NCBI RefSeq assembly: GCF_001182785.1
Contig: NZ_CP012099.1
Span: 1,982,501 to 2,046,500, forward strand
Direction: 5' to 3'
Length of the DNA stretch: 64,000 nucleotides
From: Bacillus thuringiensis
GTDB lineage: Bacteria > Bacillota > Bacilli > Bacillales > Bacillaceae_G
Shown: piece by piece, positions 1 to 8,631 of the stretch
Layout: every line of letters starts with the position of its first letter
How positions within the stretch are numbered: position 1 is the stretch's first letter
Translations under genes and position numbers: made by a program
The notes under the pieces: generated by a model
Told to the model about the DNA's origin: nothing
Databases searched by the model: none
Seen by the model: the letters and a program-made list of their open reading frames with translations, nothing else

Positions 1-1
1 T

Positions 2-130
2 TCTCATTATGCATTGCATATTGGTCAGATTATTTACATTGGGAAGATGTTAAAAGAAAATGAGTGGGAATGTTTAAGTATTCCGAGAGGTCAGTCTGCA
101 CGATATGTAGAGAAAAAACGTTCAATATAA
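2..130 (+). CDS. DUF1572/DinB-like protein, C-terminal end (partial)
   Basis: Only the last 42 codons are in the window; the frame is open from the left edge to a TAA. The visible peptide has an HYALHIGQIIYIGKM stretch and ends with a PRGQSARY-type tail, which is typical of the last helix of DUF1572 proteins, a DinB-like four-helix family of unknown substrate. The histidine in HIGQ would be a metal ligand in that fold. Its end overlaps, tail to tail, the 3' end of the minus-strand membrane gene. Family call by motif only. Confidence 0.6.
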   Translation, partial: SHYALHIGQIIYIGKMLKENEWECLSIPRGQSARYVEKKRSI

Positions 131-408
131 TAATAAGAAAGAAACCGATAAAAAATGGGAAATAAGAAAATCAGCCAAATAATAGATGGTTCTGTAATCA
201 TAAGAATGCTGCCAAAAATAAGTCCATACATAATAAGAAAGAAATTGAAAAGTGTATTCACAGGGATAAATCGTGAGATGAACACTTGCTGTCGTTTAAA
301 ACAATCACTGTGAAATAAATAAAAGCGGAAGTACCATGTGGCGGTAATAAGATCTTTCTTTCTCACAATTCTTTTTTTGCATGTATGACAGATAAATGGT
401 GGTTGCAT
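91..408 (-). CDS. Small membrane protein with an N-terminal zinc-binding-like motif
   Basis: Unrecognised protein of about 105 residues. It opens with CHTCKKRI and has HSDC about 25 residues later, together a C-x2-C ... H-x2-C pattern that could hold a zinc ion. The second half has two hydrophobic segments, so it is probably a membrane protein with a small cytoplasmic metal-binding head. I chose the internal ATG because GGAG lies 8 bases before it; the ATG five codons upstream has no ribosome binding site and overlaps the previous gene. It starts just after the stop of the upstream membrane gene, so the two are probably co-translated. Confidence 0.6.
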   Translation of the reverse strand: MQPPFICHTCKKRIVRKKDLITATWYFRFYLFHSDCFKRQQVFISRFIPVNTLFNFFLIMYGLIFGSILMITEPSIIWLIFLFPIFYRFLSYYYIERFFSTYRAD

Positions 409-412
409 TTCA

Positions 413-709
413 TTACGCTCCATTTTTTATTTTTATAATAATGTGAGACATAAGTAGGTACAACGTGTATGTTCCTATATACGCTCCTGCAATAAGGAAA
501 AGTGGATTCAGTAAAATCCCATGAATGCTCGTCATGAAAACTAAATCTTGTATTAAAACATCGTATATATTAATGGAAATAATTGTACCGAGTACATACA
601 GTGCCAAGTACGCAGAAATATGTAGCACAATAGAGACTTTTGGATGCTTAGCGGACAAATAAAAAATGAATGATAGAGCGATTGGTAATATTCCTATTAA
701 TAGCTTCAA
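413..709 (-). CDS. Small hydrophobic membrane protein
   Basis: Unrecognised 98-residue protein made almost entirely of three to four hydrophobic segments, with a basic C-terminal tail (KIKNGA). The start codon is TTG, preceded by GAGGTG at 6-7 bases spacing. It is the first gene of a two-gene minus-strand unit with the zinc-motif membrane protein; their ends nearly touch. No function can be assigned from sequence. Confidence 0.6.
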   Translation of the reverse strand: MKLLIGILPIALSFIFYLSAKHPKVSIVLHISAYLALYVLGTIISINIYDVLIQDLVFMTSIHGILLNPLFLIAGAYIGTYTLYLLMSHIIIKIKNGA

Positions 710-797
710 TTCATTTCACCTCATTAACAATATAGCCGAAATTTTAACGGTCTATTCTCTAGGGCTTGTACATAACTTGAAATAGAGAGGTGATAGT

Positions 798-1952
798 ATG
801 AATCGGGGCTTTTTTTTTATGAAGTTTACAAGTATGCGTAAGTTAGTTTTATTTGTTATTACTACAGTGCTAGCGACTTTTTTTCTTATTAGTATGATGG
901 TAACCTCTATGAAAGAGACGAAGTCAACGTATTTATATAATTGGTTAAATGAGTTATCGATGAATGGTTACATGTACGTACTTGGAAAAGAGAATCATTA
1001 TTTTACACAGGAGTATCGAAATTTGAATCAAGATTTTTCAATTTCTTCTTTTCTCTTTTCTATGGCTACAAATATTCGCTTTAATGATGTACGCAGTTTT
1101 GTCGGGAAAGAGCTTCCCGGGTTTGGTAAGTACGATACAGAAATTGTTATTGCGGGTGAGGGGACAAACTATTCTAACTTACCGATAGAATCGAGTGTAC
1201 CTCTTGAAGAAGTAGTGAAAGAACGGACTAGTGGAACTGGACAAGCACCTAAACAAGATACGAATAAAGAGAAAAAACAGCCGTCCCAAACGACCGGGAA
1301 AAGACAAGTTGCGTTTATTTATCATACACATAGCTGGGAATCTTATTTACCTTTACTTAACTTAACGAATGACCCAGATCCGAATAAAGCAACAAGTTCT
1401 GTATCGAATATTTCTATATTAGGAGATCGTTTCCGTGAACAACTAGAAGGTGAAGGAATTGGAGCTACTAACGATAAGAGTGATGTTGGTCAAAAGTTAA
1501 TAAGTAAAGGTTTAAACAGTAATAGTTCGTATAAGATGTCTCGAGAAATTGTGCAGCAAGCTATGGCTGGCAATAAAGATCTTCAATACTTTTTTGATTT
1601 GCATCGTGATAGTGCTCGGAAGAATGTCACGACAAAAACAATTGGAGATAAATCATATGCGAAGCTTGCATTTGTAGTAGGGAAAGGCAACAAAAACTAT
1701 GAAAAAAACTTACAATTAGCAACCGCCTTACATGAGGCGATTAATAAGAAATATCCAGGAGTAAGTCGTGGTGTCATTCAAAAAGGGTTCCAAACAGGAA
1801 ATGGAATATATAATCAAGATTTATCAGGACAAGCGATATTAATTGAAGCTGGCGGTGTAGATAATACAGAGGAAGAACTAAATCGATCAATTGATGCACT
1901 TGCTAAAGCATTTGGTGAATATTTTTGGCAGGCAGAAAAAGTGAATGGATAA
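798..1952 (+). CDS. spoIIP: SpoIIP-family sporulation peptidoglycan hydrolase (paralogue 1)
   Basis: SpoIIP is a zinc amidase/endopeptidase that works with SpoIID and SpoIIM to remove septal peptidoglycan and drive engulfment of the forespore. The protein has an N-terminal membrane anchor (about residues 15-37), a linker rich in K, Q and T, and a C-terminal amidase domain. HTHSWES near residue 176, DLHRD near 270 and LIEAGGVDN near 349 carry the expected His, His and Glu metal or catalytic residues. ATG is preceded by GAGAGGTGA. The second SpoIIP gene at about 8.6 kb has the same architecture, so neither copy can be named the canonical spoIIP from this window. A strong terminator follows. Confidence 0.88.
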   Translation: MNRGFFFMKFTSMRKLVLFVITTVLATFFLISMMVTSMKETKSTYLYNWLNELSMNGYMYVLGKENHYFTQEYRNLNQDFSISSFLFSMATNIRFNDVRSFVGKELPGFGKYDTEIVIAGEGTNYSNLPIESSVPLEEVVKERTSGTGQAPKQDTNKEKKQPSQTTGKRQVAFIYHTHSWESYLPLLNLTNDPDPNKATSSVSNISILGDRFREQLEGEGIGATNDKSDVGQKLISKGLNSNSSYKMSREIVQQAMAGNKDLQYFFDLHRDSARKNVTTKTIGDKSYAKLAFVVGKGNKNYEKNLQLATALHEAINKKYPGVSRGVIQKGFQTGNGIYNQDLSGQAILIEAGGVDNTEEELNRSIDALAKAFGEYFWQAEKVNG

Positions 1953-2016
1953 AGTGAAACTTGAATTAGCCAGGGTATCTATCGATAATTATTAGCTCAC
2001 TTCAATCTTGGAAAAG

Positions 2017-2041
2017 CGTAAGTGTAATACTTACGTTTTTT
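2017..2041 (+). terminator. Rho-independent terminator after spoIIP paralogue 1
   Basis: A 7-bp perfect stem (CGTAAGT/ACTTACG) with a 5-base loop is followed by six T. The rest of the gap up to the acetyltransferase shows no other structure. Confidence 0.8.
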
Positions 2042-2220
2042 GTGTTGGTTTGAAATGTGGATAGCAAGATGTCACAAAATGGACATGATTAATAATTATT
2101 ATAGCAATATCGAAATTTGTCTAATTATAATAGGAGAATTAGAAAGGGATTTTTGAAATGGCAGAGAAAATCTTTTTACAAGGAAAATTTTTATAATATG
2201 AAATTGATAGGGTGATTTAG

Positions 2221-2718
2221 GTGATTAGGGAGATCAAAGTAGAAGATGCAGCATCATTTTTGCAATTAAGTAAGCAATTAGATGAAGAAACGAAGTTTAT
2301 GTTATATGAACCAGGAGAAAGGAAAACTACAGCTGAGCAACAAGAAAAAATGATCCAGCGATTTATAGAAAATGAATATGCAACAATATTTGTAGCAGTT
2401 GAAGATGAGAGGATAGTAGGTTTTATATTAGTGAATGGAAATAACATTCAAAGAAAGAGGCATGTGGCAACCATTGTAATTGGTATTTTGCAAGAGTATA
2501 ACGGGCGAGGTATTGGGACGAGATTGTTTAAAGAGGTTGAGAAGTGGGCAAAATTACATGATGTATGGCGTTTAGAATTAACAGTAATGGCCCACAATAC
2601 AAGAGCTCAGGCACTATATAAAAAAGCTGGATTTGAGAAAGAAGGTGTCAAAAAAGCTGCTCTTATTATCGATGGAAAGGGCATCGATGAGTATGAAATG
2701 GCCAAATTATTAAAATAA
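2221..2718 (+). CDS. GNAT family N-acetyltransferase
   Basis: A 165-residue single-domain acetyltransferase. The acetyl-CoA loop is GILQEYNGRGIGTRLF (Q/R-x-x-G-x-G/A type) near residues 88-103, followed by LTVMAHNTRAQALYKKAGF, the usual beta5/alpha4 region. This places it in the YncA/RimI-like group that acetylates an amine of unknown identity. The start is GTG with GGGTGA upstream. The carboxypeptidase gene begins 11 bases after its stop, so the two are probably co-transcribed; substrate unknown. Confidence 0.85.
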   Translation: MIREIKVEDAASFLQLSKQLDEETKFMLYEPGERKTTAEQQEKMIQRFIENEYATIFVAVEDERIVGFILVNGNNIQRKRHVATIVIGILQEYNGRGIGTRLFKEVEKWAKLHDVWRLELTVMAHNTRAQALYKKAGFEKEGVKKAALIIDGKGIDEYEMAKLLK

Positions 2719-2729
2719 GAGGTCGTTAT

Positions 2730-3470
2730 ATGAAAAAAAGATGGGCACTACTTGGTATCGTAGCGGTGATACTTATTGTTGGAGTAGCAGGAATTAATTA
2801 TAAAATGTATAAGGATAAGCAGGCGCGAGAAGTAAGTGTAAATAACATATTTCCGAAAGCGAAAGAAACGATTGCTAATATGGATGGGGATATTGCGGTA
2901 ATTAATAATCCGAATTCAATGCTTGTACTTGTGAATAAAAGTAGGCGTTTACCAGATGGGTATAGACCGCCAGATTTAGTTATTCCGAAAGTGCGCTACT
3001 CTAGTGAAGGTGATCAAGAAAAGAAAAAGATGAGAAAAGAGGCAGCGAGGGCGCTTGAGGATATGTTTCAGCAGGCTGACAACGAGCGTATTTTCCTTTT
3101 TGCAGTTTCTGGATTTAGATCTTTTGATCGACAAAAAGCATTAAATACGATGTATAAAAAACAAGACGGGGAAGCAAAAACAGCAATGTCTAGTGCGGTT
3201 CCTGGCACAAGTGAGCATCAAACTGGACTAGCTATGGATATTACGTCTCAATCTGCTAAATTTCAGTTAGAGACGGTTTTTGGGGAGATGAAAGAAGGTC
3301 AGTGGCTTTCTGAAAATGCCCATAAATTTGGTTTTGTGATTCGATACACAAAAGCGAAAGAAACGATTACGGGCTATCGGTATGAACCGTGGCACGTAAG
3401 GTATGTGGGAAATCCACAAGCTACATATTTGTATGATAATCAACTGACGCTTGAAGAAGTAACAGATTGA
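2730..3470 (+). CDS. VanY-type D-alanyl-D-alanine carboxypeptidase (peptidase M15B)
   Basis: Trims the terminal D-Ala from peptidoglycan stem peptides outside the cell. A single N-terminal membrane segment (about residues 5-22) is followed by an extracytoplasmic M15 domain. SAVPGTSEHQTGLAMDI near residues 155-171 gives the zinc-binding His and Asp, and EPWHVRYVG near 219-227 gives the catalytic Glu and the second zinc His. Length (246) is normal for this family. It sits between an acetyltransferase and a Nudix gene with short gaps. A role in sporulation or resistance cannot be decided here. Confidence 0.88.
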   Translation: MKKRWALLGIVAVILIVGVAGINYKMYKDKQAREVSVNNIFPKAKETIANMDGDIAVINNPNSMLVLVNKSRRLPDGYRPPDLVIPKVRYSSEGDQEKKKMRKEAARALEDMFQQADNERIFLFAVSGFRSFDRQKALNTMYKKQDGEAKTAMSSAVPGTSEHQTGLAMDITSQSAKFQLETVFGEMKEGQWLSENAHKFGFVIRYTKAKETITGYRYEPWHVRYVGNPQATYLYDNQLTLEEVTD

Positions 3471-3493
3471 ACAATTGAGGGGAGAGACGTACA

Positions 3494-3940
3494 ATGACGA
3501 TGTTATATAAGAAAAAAGTATATGCATATATTACAAGAGAAAAAGAGGGGGTTATGCAATTACTTGTTTTTAAACATCGTGATATACATGAAGCTGGTAT
3601 TCAAGTGCCAGGGGGAACGGTTGATGAAGGTGAAACGCTAGAAGCTGCTATATTGCGTGAAGTACAGGAAGAATCCGGATTGCGCCATTTATGCATAGAG
3701 CGTTTCCTAGCAGATTACATTATACATGTGAAGGAAAAACAGGAATATGAAAAACGTCACTTTTTTCATGTAACTTTACTAACTGATGTAAAAGATACAT
3801 GGGAGCATATAGTAAGTGCTGGTGAGAAAGATCAAGGTTTAGCGTTTAGCTACGAATGGGTTAATATTGCAAAATGCCCTGAATTAGCAGGGAAACAAGG
3901 AGAGTTTTTACACTTATTAGATGAGATATATGTAAAGTAA
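3494..3940 (+). CDS. Nudix hydrolase
   Basis: A 148-residue Nudix protein that hydrolyses a nucleoside diphosphate linked to some group X. The Nudix box, with G-x5-E-x7-REV-x-EE-x-GL spacing, lies at about residues 41-63 and is complete, including the metal-binding REVQEE. The ATG has GGGGAG upstream. It follows the carboxypeptidase by 23 bases and is closed by a strong terminator, so it is the last gene of a three-gene unit. Substrate unknown. Confidence 0.88.
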   Translation: MTMLYKKKVYAYITREKEGVMQLLVFKHRDIHEAGIQVPGGTVDEGETLEAAILREVQEESGLRHLCIERFLADYIIHVKEKQEYEKRHFFHVTLLTDVKDTWEHIVSAGEKDQGLAFSYEWVNIAKCPELAGKQGEFLHLLDEIYVK

Positions 3941-3942
3941 TA

Positions 3943-3986
3943 AAAGAGTCTGAAGCGAAAGTTCACTCGTTTCAGACTCTTTTTAT
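3943..3986 (+). terminator. Terminator after the Nudix gene
   Basis: AAAGAGTCTGAA pairs with TTCAGACTCTTT across a 16-base loop region that extends the stem partly (GCGA/TCGT). It runs into a T-rich tail. Confidence 0.8.
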
Positions 3987-4121
3987 TTTTCGGGAAATTA
4001 AAGGCTTTTTGAATAGATAAATTGAATTTCTTTAAAGGAATATTAGTTTGGAATAGTTGGGGGTGAAAAGATGAAAAAGTAAGGGGTATACGCAAAAAAG
4101 TTGCTATAAGGGAGAATATAA

Positions 4122-5597
4122 ATGGAGATTCAGTTTAATCCAGTATTAAAAAAAGAATTAACAATTCATGATATACAAACCGAAATGGAATCTGGGCAGT
4201 TAACTTCAAAGGAATTAGTGATGTATTATCTTCATAGAATCGCAAAGTATGACCAAGACGGACCGGAAATTAATTCTATTTTAGAAATCAATCCAGATGC
4301 TATTTTTATTGCAGAAGCGTTAGATTATGAAAGAAAGACAAAAGGTATAAGGGGTCCATTACATGGTATACCTGTTTTGCTTAAAGACAATATTGAAACG
4401 AATGACTCCATGCATACAAGTGCAGGTACGATTGCTCTAGAACAAAATATAAGTAGTGAAGATGCATTTCTCGTTACAAAATTACGAGAAGCCGGAGCAG
4501 TAATAATAGGAAAAACAAATATGACAGAATTAGCAAATGCAATGTCTTTTGAAATGTGGGCTGGATATAGTGCAAGAGGTGGTCAAACAATCAATCCATA
4601 CGGAACAGGTAAGGATGACATGTTTGTTGGTGGCTCAAGCACAGGCTCTGCGATAGCAGTTGCTGCTAACTTTACAGTAGTATCTATTGGGACAGAAACA
4701 GACGCTTCTATTTTGAGTCCGGCTGTTCAAAACTCTGTAGTTGGCATTAAACCGACTGTCGGTTTAATTAGTCGTAGAGGAATTATTCCATTCACTTATT
4801 CGCAAGATACAGCTGGACCATTTGCTAGAACAGTAACAGATGCCACTATTTTACTAGGGAGCTTAACTGGAGTGGATGAGAAAGATGTAGCAACTCATAA
4901 AAGTGAAGGTAGGGCATATCAGGATTATACATCTTACCTGGCTGCTAATGGTTTAAATGGAGCGAAAATTGGTGTGTTTAACGATGCACCAAAAGATTAT
5001 TACGAAAATGGTGAGTACGATGAAAAATTATTTAAAGAAACGATCCAAGTATTACGTAATGAAGGAGCGACAGTAGTAGAAAATATTGATATTCCTTCTT
5101 TTCATAGAGAATGGAGTTGGGGAGTTCCGCTTTATGAACTGAAGCATAGTTTAGATAACTATCTTTCTAAATTACGTTCTATTATTCCGGTACATTCTAT
5201 TTCGGAGTTAATGGAGTTTAATAAAAACATGGCAGAAAGAGCTTTAAAATATGGACAAACTAAGTTAGAGGGAAGAAAAGATTTTCCTAATACGTTACGA
5301 AATCCAGAATATTTAAATGCGAGATTAGAAGATATATATTTTTCTCAAGAACAAGGCATTGATTTTGCATTGGAAAAATATAATCTTGATGCGATACTGT
5401 TTCCTTCCTATATAGGTTCTACTATATGTGCGAAAGCGGGTTATCCGTCTATAGCAATACCAGCTGGGTATATGGAAAGCGGGAGACCTTTTGGAATTAC
5501 GATTACAAGTACTGCCTTTAGTGAAGGGATATTAATTAAGCTAGCTTACGCTTTTGAACAGGCGACAAAACATAGAAAAATCCCAAACTTGTCATGA
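4122..5597 (+). CDS. Amidase signature family protein (GatA-like)
   Basis: A 491-residue amidase that probably hydrolyses an amide bond through a Ser-cisSer-Lys triad. The lysine is in LLKDNIE near residue 89, the cis-serine in GGSSTGSA near 170, and the nucleophile region is GTETDASILSPA near 190. It stands alone with no gatB or gatC next to it, so it is a stand-alone amidase and not the tRNA amidotransferase subunit. The signature reads SSTGSA where SSGGSA is usual. The ATG has GGGAGA upstream, and a symmetrical terminator separates it from the convergent MFS gene. Confidence 0.88.
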   Translation: MEIQFNPVLKKELTIHDIQTEMESGQLTSKELVMYYLHRIAKYDQDGPEINSILEINPDAIFIAEALDYERKTKGIRGPLHGIPVLLKDNIETNDSMHTSAGTIALEQNISSEDAFLVTKLREAGAVIIGKTNMTELANAMSFEMWAGYSARGGQTINPYGTGKDDMFVGGSSTGSAIAVAANFTVVSIGTETDASILSPAVQNSVVGIKPTVGLISRRGIIPFTYSQDTAGPFARTVTDATILLGSLTGVDEKDVATHKSEGRAYQDYTSYLAANGLNGAKIGVFNDAPKDYYENGEYDEKLFKETIQVLRNEGATVVENIDIPSFHREWSWGVPLYELKHSLDNYLSKLRSIIPVHSISELMEFNKNMAERALKYGQTKLEGRKDFPNTLRNPEYLNARLEDIYFSQEQGIDFALEKYNLDAILFPSYIGSTICAKAGYPSIAIPAGYMESGRPFGITITSTAFSEGILIKLAYAFEQATKHRKIPNLS

Positions 5598-5608
5598 ATA
5601 GAATAAAC

Positions 5609-5637
5609 AAAAAGGACAGGGAATGCCTGTCCTTTTT
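5609..5637. terminator. Bidirectional terminator between amidase and MFS genes
   Basis: A 12-bp perfect stem AAAAAGGACAGG/CCTGTCCTTTTT with a 5-base loop. The T-run on one strand and the A-run on the other let it serve both convergent genes. Confidence 0.85.
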
Positions 5638-5647
5638 GTTTTAGTGA

Positions 5648-6865
5648 TTAAAGTGAAATATCGTTCTGCTCTGTTTTATGATATTTTAATAAACTAAAAG
5701 ATAAACAAGCGGAACATAAAATAAGAATAGAAGCGATGATATAAATTGTACGAACACCGAACATATCAGTAATAATGCCAACGCTAAGCATAGAAAGACC
5801 AGAAGCTGTTGAAAGAAGGGCACCATGTGCTGTATACATTTTTGATAATAAAGAAGGGGCGACACTTGATTGTAAAACTGTCGTTTGAGAAATATCTCTA
5901 ATTTGATAACATGGTCCCATTAGAACACATAGGAAAAGCGCAATAAATCCGCTGCTCGTCATACCATATAAAAATGTAAGAATGCTAAACATAAGAGAGC
6001 CTATCGACATGGAGCGTATTAAATTGTTTTGAATATAGGAACTCATTTTCCATGCCAATAGACCACCGATTAACGTGCCAACATAATAACTTGTATTAAT
6101 ATATCCCCACCATTCCTCGCCTTTATGAAGGATAGTCGTAACATATGCCATCGTAATAGCACCAATCCATATTGTCCCTGCGAAAGTTTCAATTAAGTCC
6201 ATATATGTAACGGTACGGAGAGAAGGATTTTGAAATAAGAGTTTCCAACCTTCCAATAAAATAGTACTTTTGGAAGAGGGGGGATCTGCTATTCGTTCAG
6301 TATGTATGGTACGTAATGAAAAATGTAATGCAATGCATCCGAAAATCATCAAAATGTTATTAATCATGAGTGTAGAAGTAGCGCCAATGAGAAGAACGAT
6401 AACACTCGTAAATGAATAAGCAACGGTTTGCACAATTTGTGTTGAAAAGGAAAAGATACTATTTACTTTTACTAATTTTTCTTTCGGTGTAAGGCGCGGA
6501 AGAATGCCGTATAATAATGGAGCACTCCACCCACTACATAATGAAATGAAAAAAATAAAAGTTAATAGAGCTATAATGTTTGTGGATAAGACCGGGAACA
6601 AAATCATTAATAATAGTAAAAAGACTGTTTTTAGCCATTGTAGCGTATATAACAACGTATAAGGTGGAAAACGATTTATCATAAGCGGTGCAGAGATGTT
6701 AGCAATTAGATTTGTGATAACTTGTAATAATGGAAAAAGAGCAGTAATAGTAGCTGATTTAGTTGCTATATAAATATGAGTTGTAATAATCATTACATAT
6801 ACGATGTCAGCGAGAGTAATGCATATTTTGCAACCTAAATAGTAGGTTAGTGACAGGTTTTTCAA
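5648..6865 (-). CDS. MFS transporter
   Basis: A polytopic protein of about 405 residues with about 12 hydrophobic segments and a central loop containing IADPPSSKST, the usual layout of major facilitator drug or solute exporters. I place the start at the TTG that follows GAGGTGG by 8 bases; the GTG four codons earlier lies inside that ribosome binding site. It is divergent from the NfeD/SPFH genes across a gap of about 270 bases. No substrate can be assigned. Confidence 0.8.
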   Translation of the reverse strand: MKNLSLTYYLGCKICITLADIVYVMIITTHIYIATKSATITALFPLLQVITNLIANISAPLMINRFPPYTLLYTLQWLKTVFLLLLMILFPVLSTNIIALLTFIFFISLCSGWSAPLLYGILPRLTPKEKLVKVNSIFSFSTQIVQTVAYSFTSVIVLLIGATSTLMINNILMIFGCIALHFSLRTIHTERIADPPSSKSTILLEGWKLLFQNPSLRTVTYMDLIETFAGTIWIGAITMAYVTTILHKGEEWWGYINTSYYVGTLIGGLLAWKMSSYIQNNLIRSMSIGSLMFSILTFLYGMTSSGFIALFLCVLMGPCYQIRDISQTTVLQSSVAPSLLSKMYTAHGALLSTASGLSMLSVGIITDMFGVRTIYIIASILILCSACLSFSLLKYHKTEQNDISL

Positions 6866-7140
6866 TAAGAATACCACCTCTATAAAAAAATAGTATTTAG
6901 TAATTAGAATAATTGTAATTTAAAAATTAAAATTTTAAAAGAATTTAATTTTTTGTCACTTTTTGAAAGGAATTTTCATGTATAATGAAGAATATATTGA
7001 TATAGTATTATATTAATAATCATTGTAACAGTGAATATGTACAATAGCTTGTAGCAAACGCCCAAGTGTAAGAAAGGGCGGATAAACCATTCTTTTCTTC
7101 ATATACATATAGAAAATGAGAAAGAAAGTGAGGGTTGCAT

Positions 7141-7569
7141 ATGGCTGCTTGGGTAATTTGGTTTATAATAGCTGGTATTTTATTTATTGCAGAAATGTTG
7201 TCGATTACATTTTACATGCTTTGGCTTGGAATTGGAGCTGTTGTCGGAGGTCTTATTGCTTTGTTTGCTCCTGATGCACTACTGTTACAAGTTACTGTTG
7301 GGGCAATTGTAAGTTTAACTTTGACATTCTTTACGAAAAGAATTTCAAAAAACTTTCGAGAAGCAAAAGGTTTTACTGATACAGTAGATATGCTTGTTGG
7401 TAAAAAAGGGATTGTTATGCAAGCGATTACAAATGAAGCGAATGGTATTGTGAAGGTGGATGGAGATACTTGGACAGCTATTGCAGATTCTTCAATTGAT
7501 GCTGGAGAAAGAGTCGTTGTTATAAAGAGGCATAGTACTATATTACAAGTGAAAAAGGAGAGTGAATAA
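7141..7569 (+). CDS. NfeD-family membrane protein
   Basis: A 142-residue protein with several N-terminal membrane segments and a C-terminal soluble OB-like domain (about residues 80-142, containing LVGKKGIVMQAI and VKVDGDTWTA), the short form of NfeD. NfeD proteins are encoded with stomatin-like SPFH proteins and are thought to help organise membrane microdomains or their quality control. The ATG is preceded by GTGAGGG at 6 bases; an in-frame TTG two codons upstream is too close to that site. The SPFH gene begins 2 bases after its stop. Confidence 0.85.
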   Translation: MAAWVIWFIIAGILFIAEMLSITFYMLWLGIGAVVGGLIALFAPDALLLQVTVGAIVSLTLTFFTKRISKNFREAKGFTDTVDMLVGKKGIVMQAITNEANGIVKVDGDTWTAIADSSIDAGERVVVIKRHSTILQVKKESE

Positions 7570-7571
7570 AT

Positions 7572-8540
7572 ATGGTAGCATTAACGTTAACGATTATATT
7601 CGCGCTAATTGTAGTTACATTTATCGCATTAACAATTAAAATTATTCCTCAGCAAAAAGTTGGGGTTGTTGAAAGATTTGGTAAGTTTCAACGTATAATG
7701 CACCCAGGATTAAATATTTTAATCCCGATTGTGGATCGCGTTCGTGTATATCACGATTTACGTATTCAACAAACGAATGTACCACCGCAAAAGGTAATTA
7801 CGAAAGATAATGTTCAAGTAGAAATAGATACAATTATTTTCTATCAAATTGTTGAACCAGAACTTGCGACATATGGTATTTCAAACTATGAATATGGTGT
7901 GCGTAATATTACTTCAGCAACGATGCGTCAAATCATCGGTAAAATGGAACTGGATGAAACGTTATCTGGTCGTGAAAAAATTTCAACAGAAATCCGCTTA
8001 GCGCTTGATGAAGCAACAGAAAAATGGGGCGTACGTATTGAACGTGTCGAAGTTGTTGATATTAACCCGCCAAAAGATGTGCAAGCATCAATGGAAAAAC
8101 AAATGAAGGCTGAGCGTAATAAACGTGCAATTATTTTAGAAGCTGAAGCAGCAAAACAAGATAAAGTTCTTCGTGCTGAAGGGGAAAAGCAAAGTAAAAT
8201 CTTGATGGCTGAAGGGGATAAAGAAGCGCGTATTCGCGAAGCCGAAGGTATAAGAGAAGCAAAAGAATTAGAGGCACAAGGGGAAGCTCGAGCAATTGAA
8301 GAAATCGCAAAAGCAGAACAAAACCGTATTGAATTGCTTCGTGAAGCGAATTTGGATGAGCGCATACTTGCTTACAAATCATTCGAATCATTAGCTGAAG
8401 TTGCAAAAGGACCAGCAAATAAAGTCTTTATTCCGTCTAATGCAATTGAAACACTTGGTACTCTTGGGGCAATTGGAGAAATATTTAAAGAAAAACAAGC
8501 GAAGAAACTACCTTCAAATGATACAGAAAAAGAACAATAA
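7572..8540 (+). CDS. SPFH/band-7 stomatin-like protein (QmcA-type)
   Basis: A 322-residue paraslipin-like scaffold protein. An N-terminal hydrophobic anchor (about residues 2-23) is followed by the band-7 domain with QQKVGVVERFGKF and HPGLNILIPIVDRV, then a long charged helix rich in A, E and K (about residues 175-260) that probably forms a coiled coil. The gene is directly behind nfeD with AAGGAGAG spanning the junction. The pair probably assembles into membrane oligomers. A terminator follows. Confidence 0.9.
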   Translation: MVALTLTIIFALIVVTFIALTIKIIPQQKVGVVERFGKFQRIMHPGLNILIPIVDRVRVYHDLRIQQTNVPPQKVITKDNVQVEIDTIIFYQIVEPELATYGISNYEYGVRNITSATMRQIIGKMELDETLSGREKISTEIRLALDEATEKWGVRIERVEVVDINPPKDVQASMEKQMKAERNKRAIILEAEAAKQDKVLRAEGEKQSKILMAEGDKEARIREAEGIREAKELEAQGEARAIEEIAKAEQNRIELLREANLDERILAYKSFESLAEVAKGPANKVFIPSNAIETLGTLGAIGEIFKEKQAKKLPSNDTEKEQ

Positions 8541-8548
8541 AAGTGAGG

Positions 8549-8577
8549 AAGAGAAATGGGATACCATTTCTCTTTTT
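8549..8577 (+). terminator. Terminator after the SPFH gene
   Basis: AAGAGAAATGG pairs with CCATTTCTCTT over a 4-base loop and runs into T6. It isolates the SPFH operon from the following SpoIIP gene. Confidence 0.8.
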
Positions 8578-8631
8578 TGTGCGTATATTCCGAAAAGCTT
8601 GTACATATCCATGTATAAAGAAGGTGATGCA

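Noticed and set aside
7059..7080. CGCCC/GGGCG stem as a riboswitch
   Set aside because: It does not match the conserved core of any riboswitch class I know; kept only as an unexplained leader structure.
7928..8365. Long minus-strand frame inside the SPFH gene
   Set aside because: It mirrors the A/E/K-rich helix of the SPFH protein, has a serine-rich implausible composition and no ribosome binding site.
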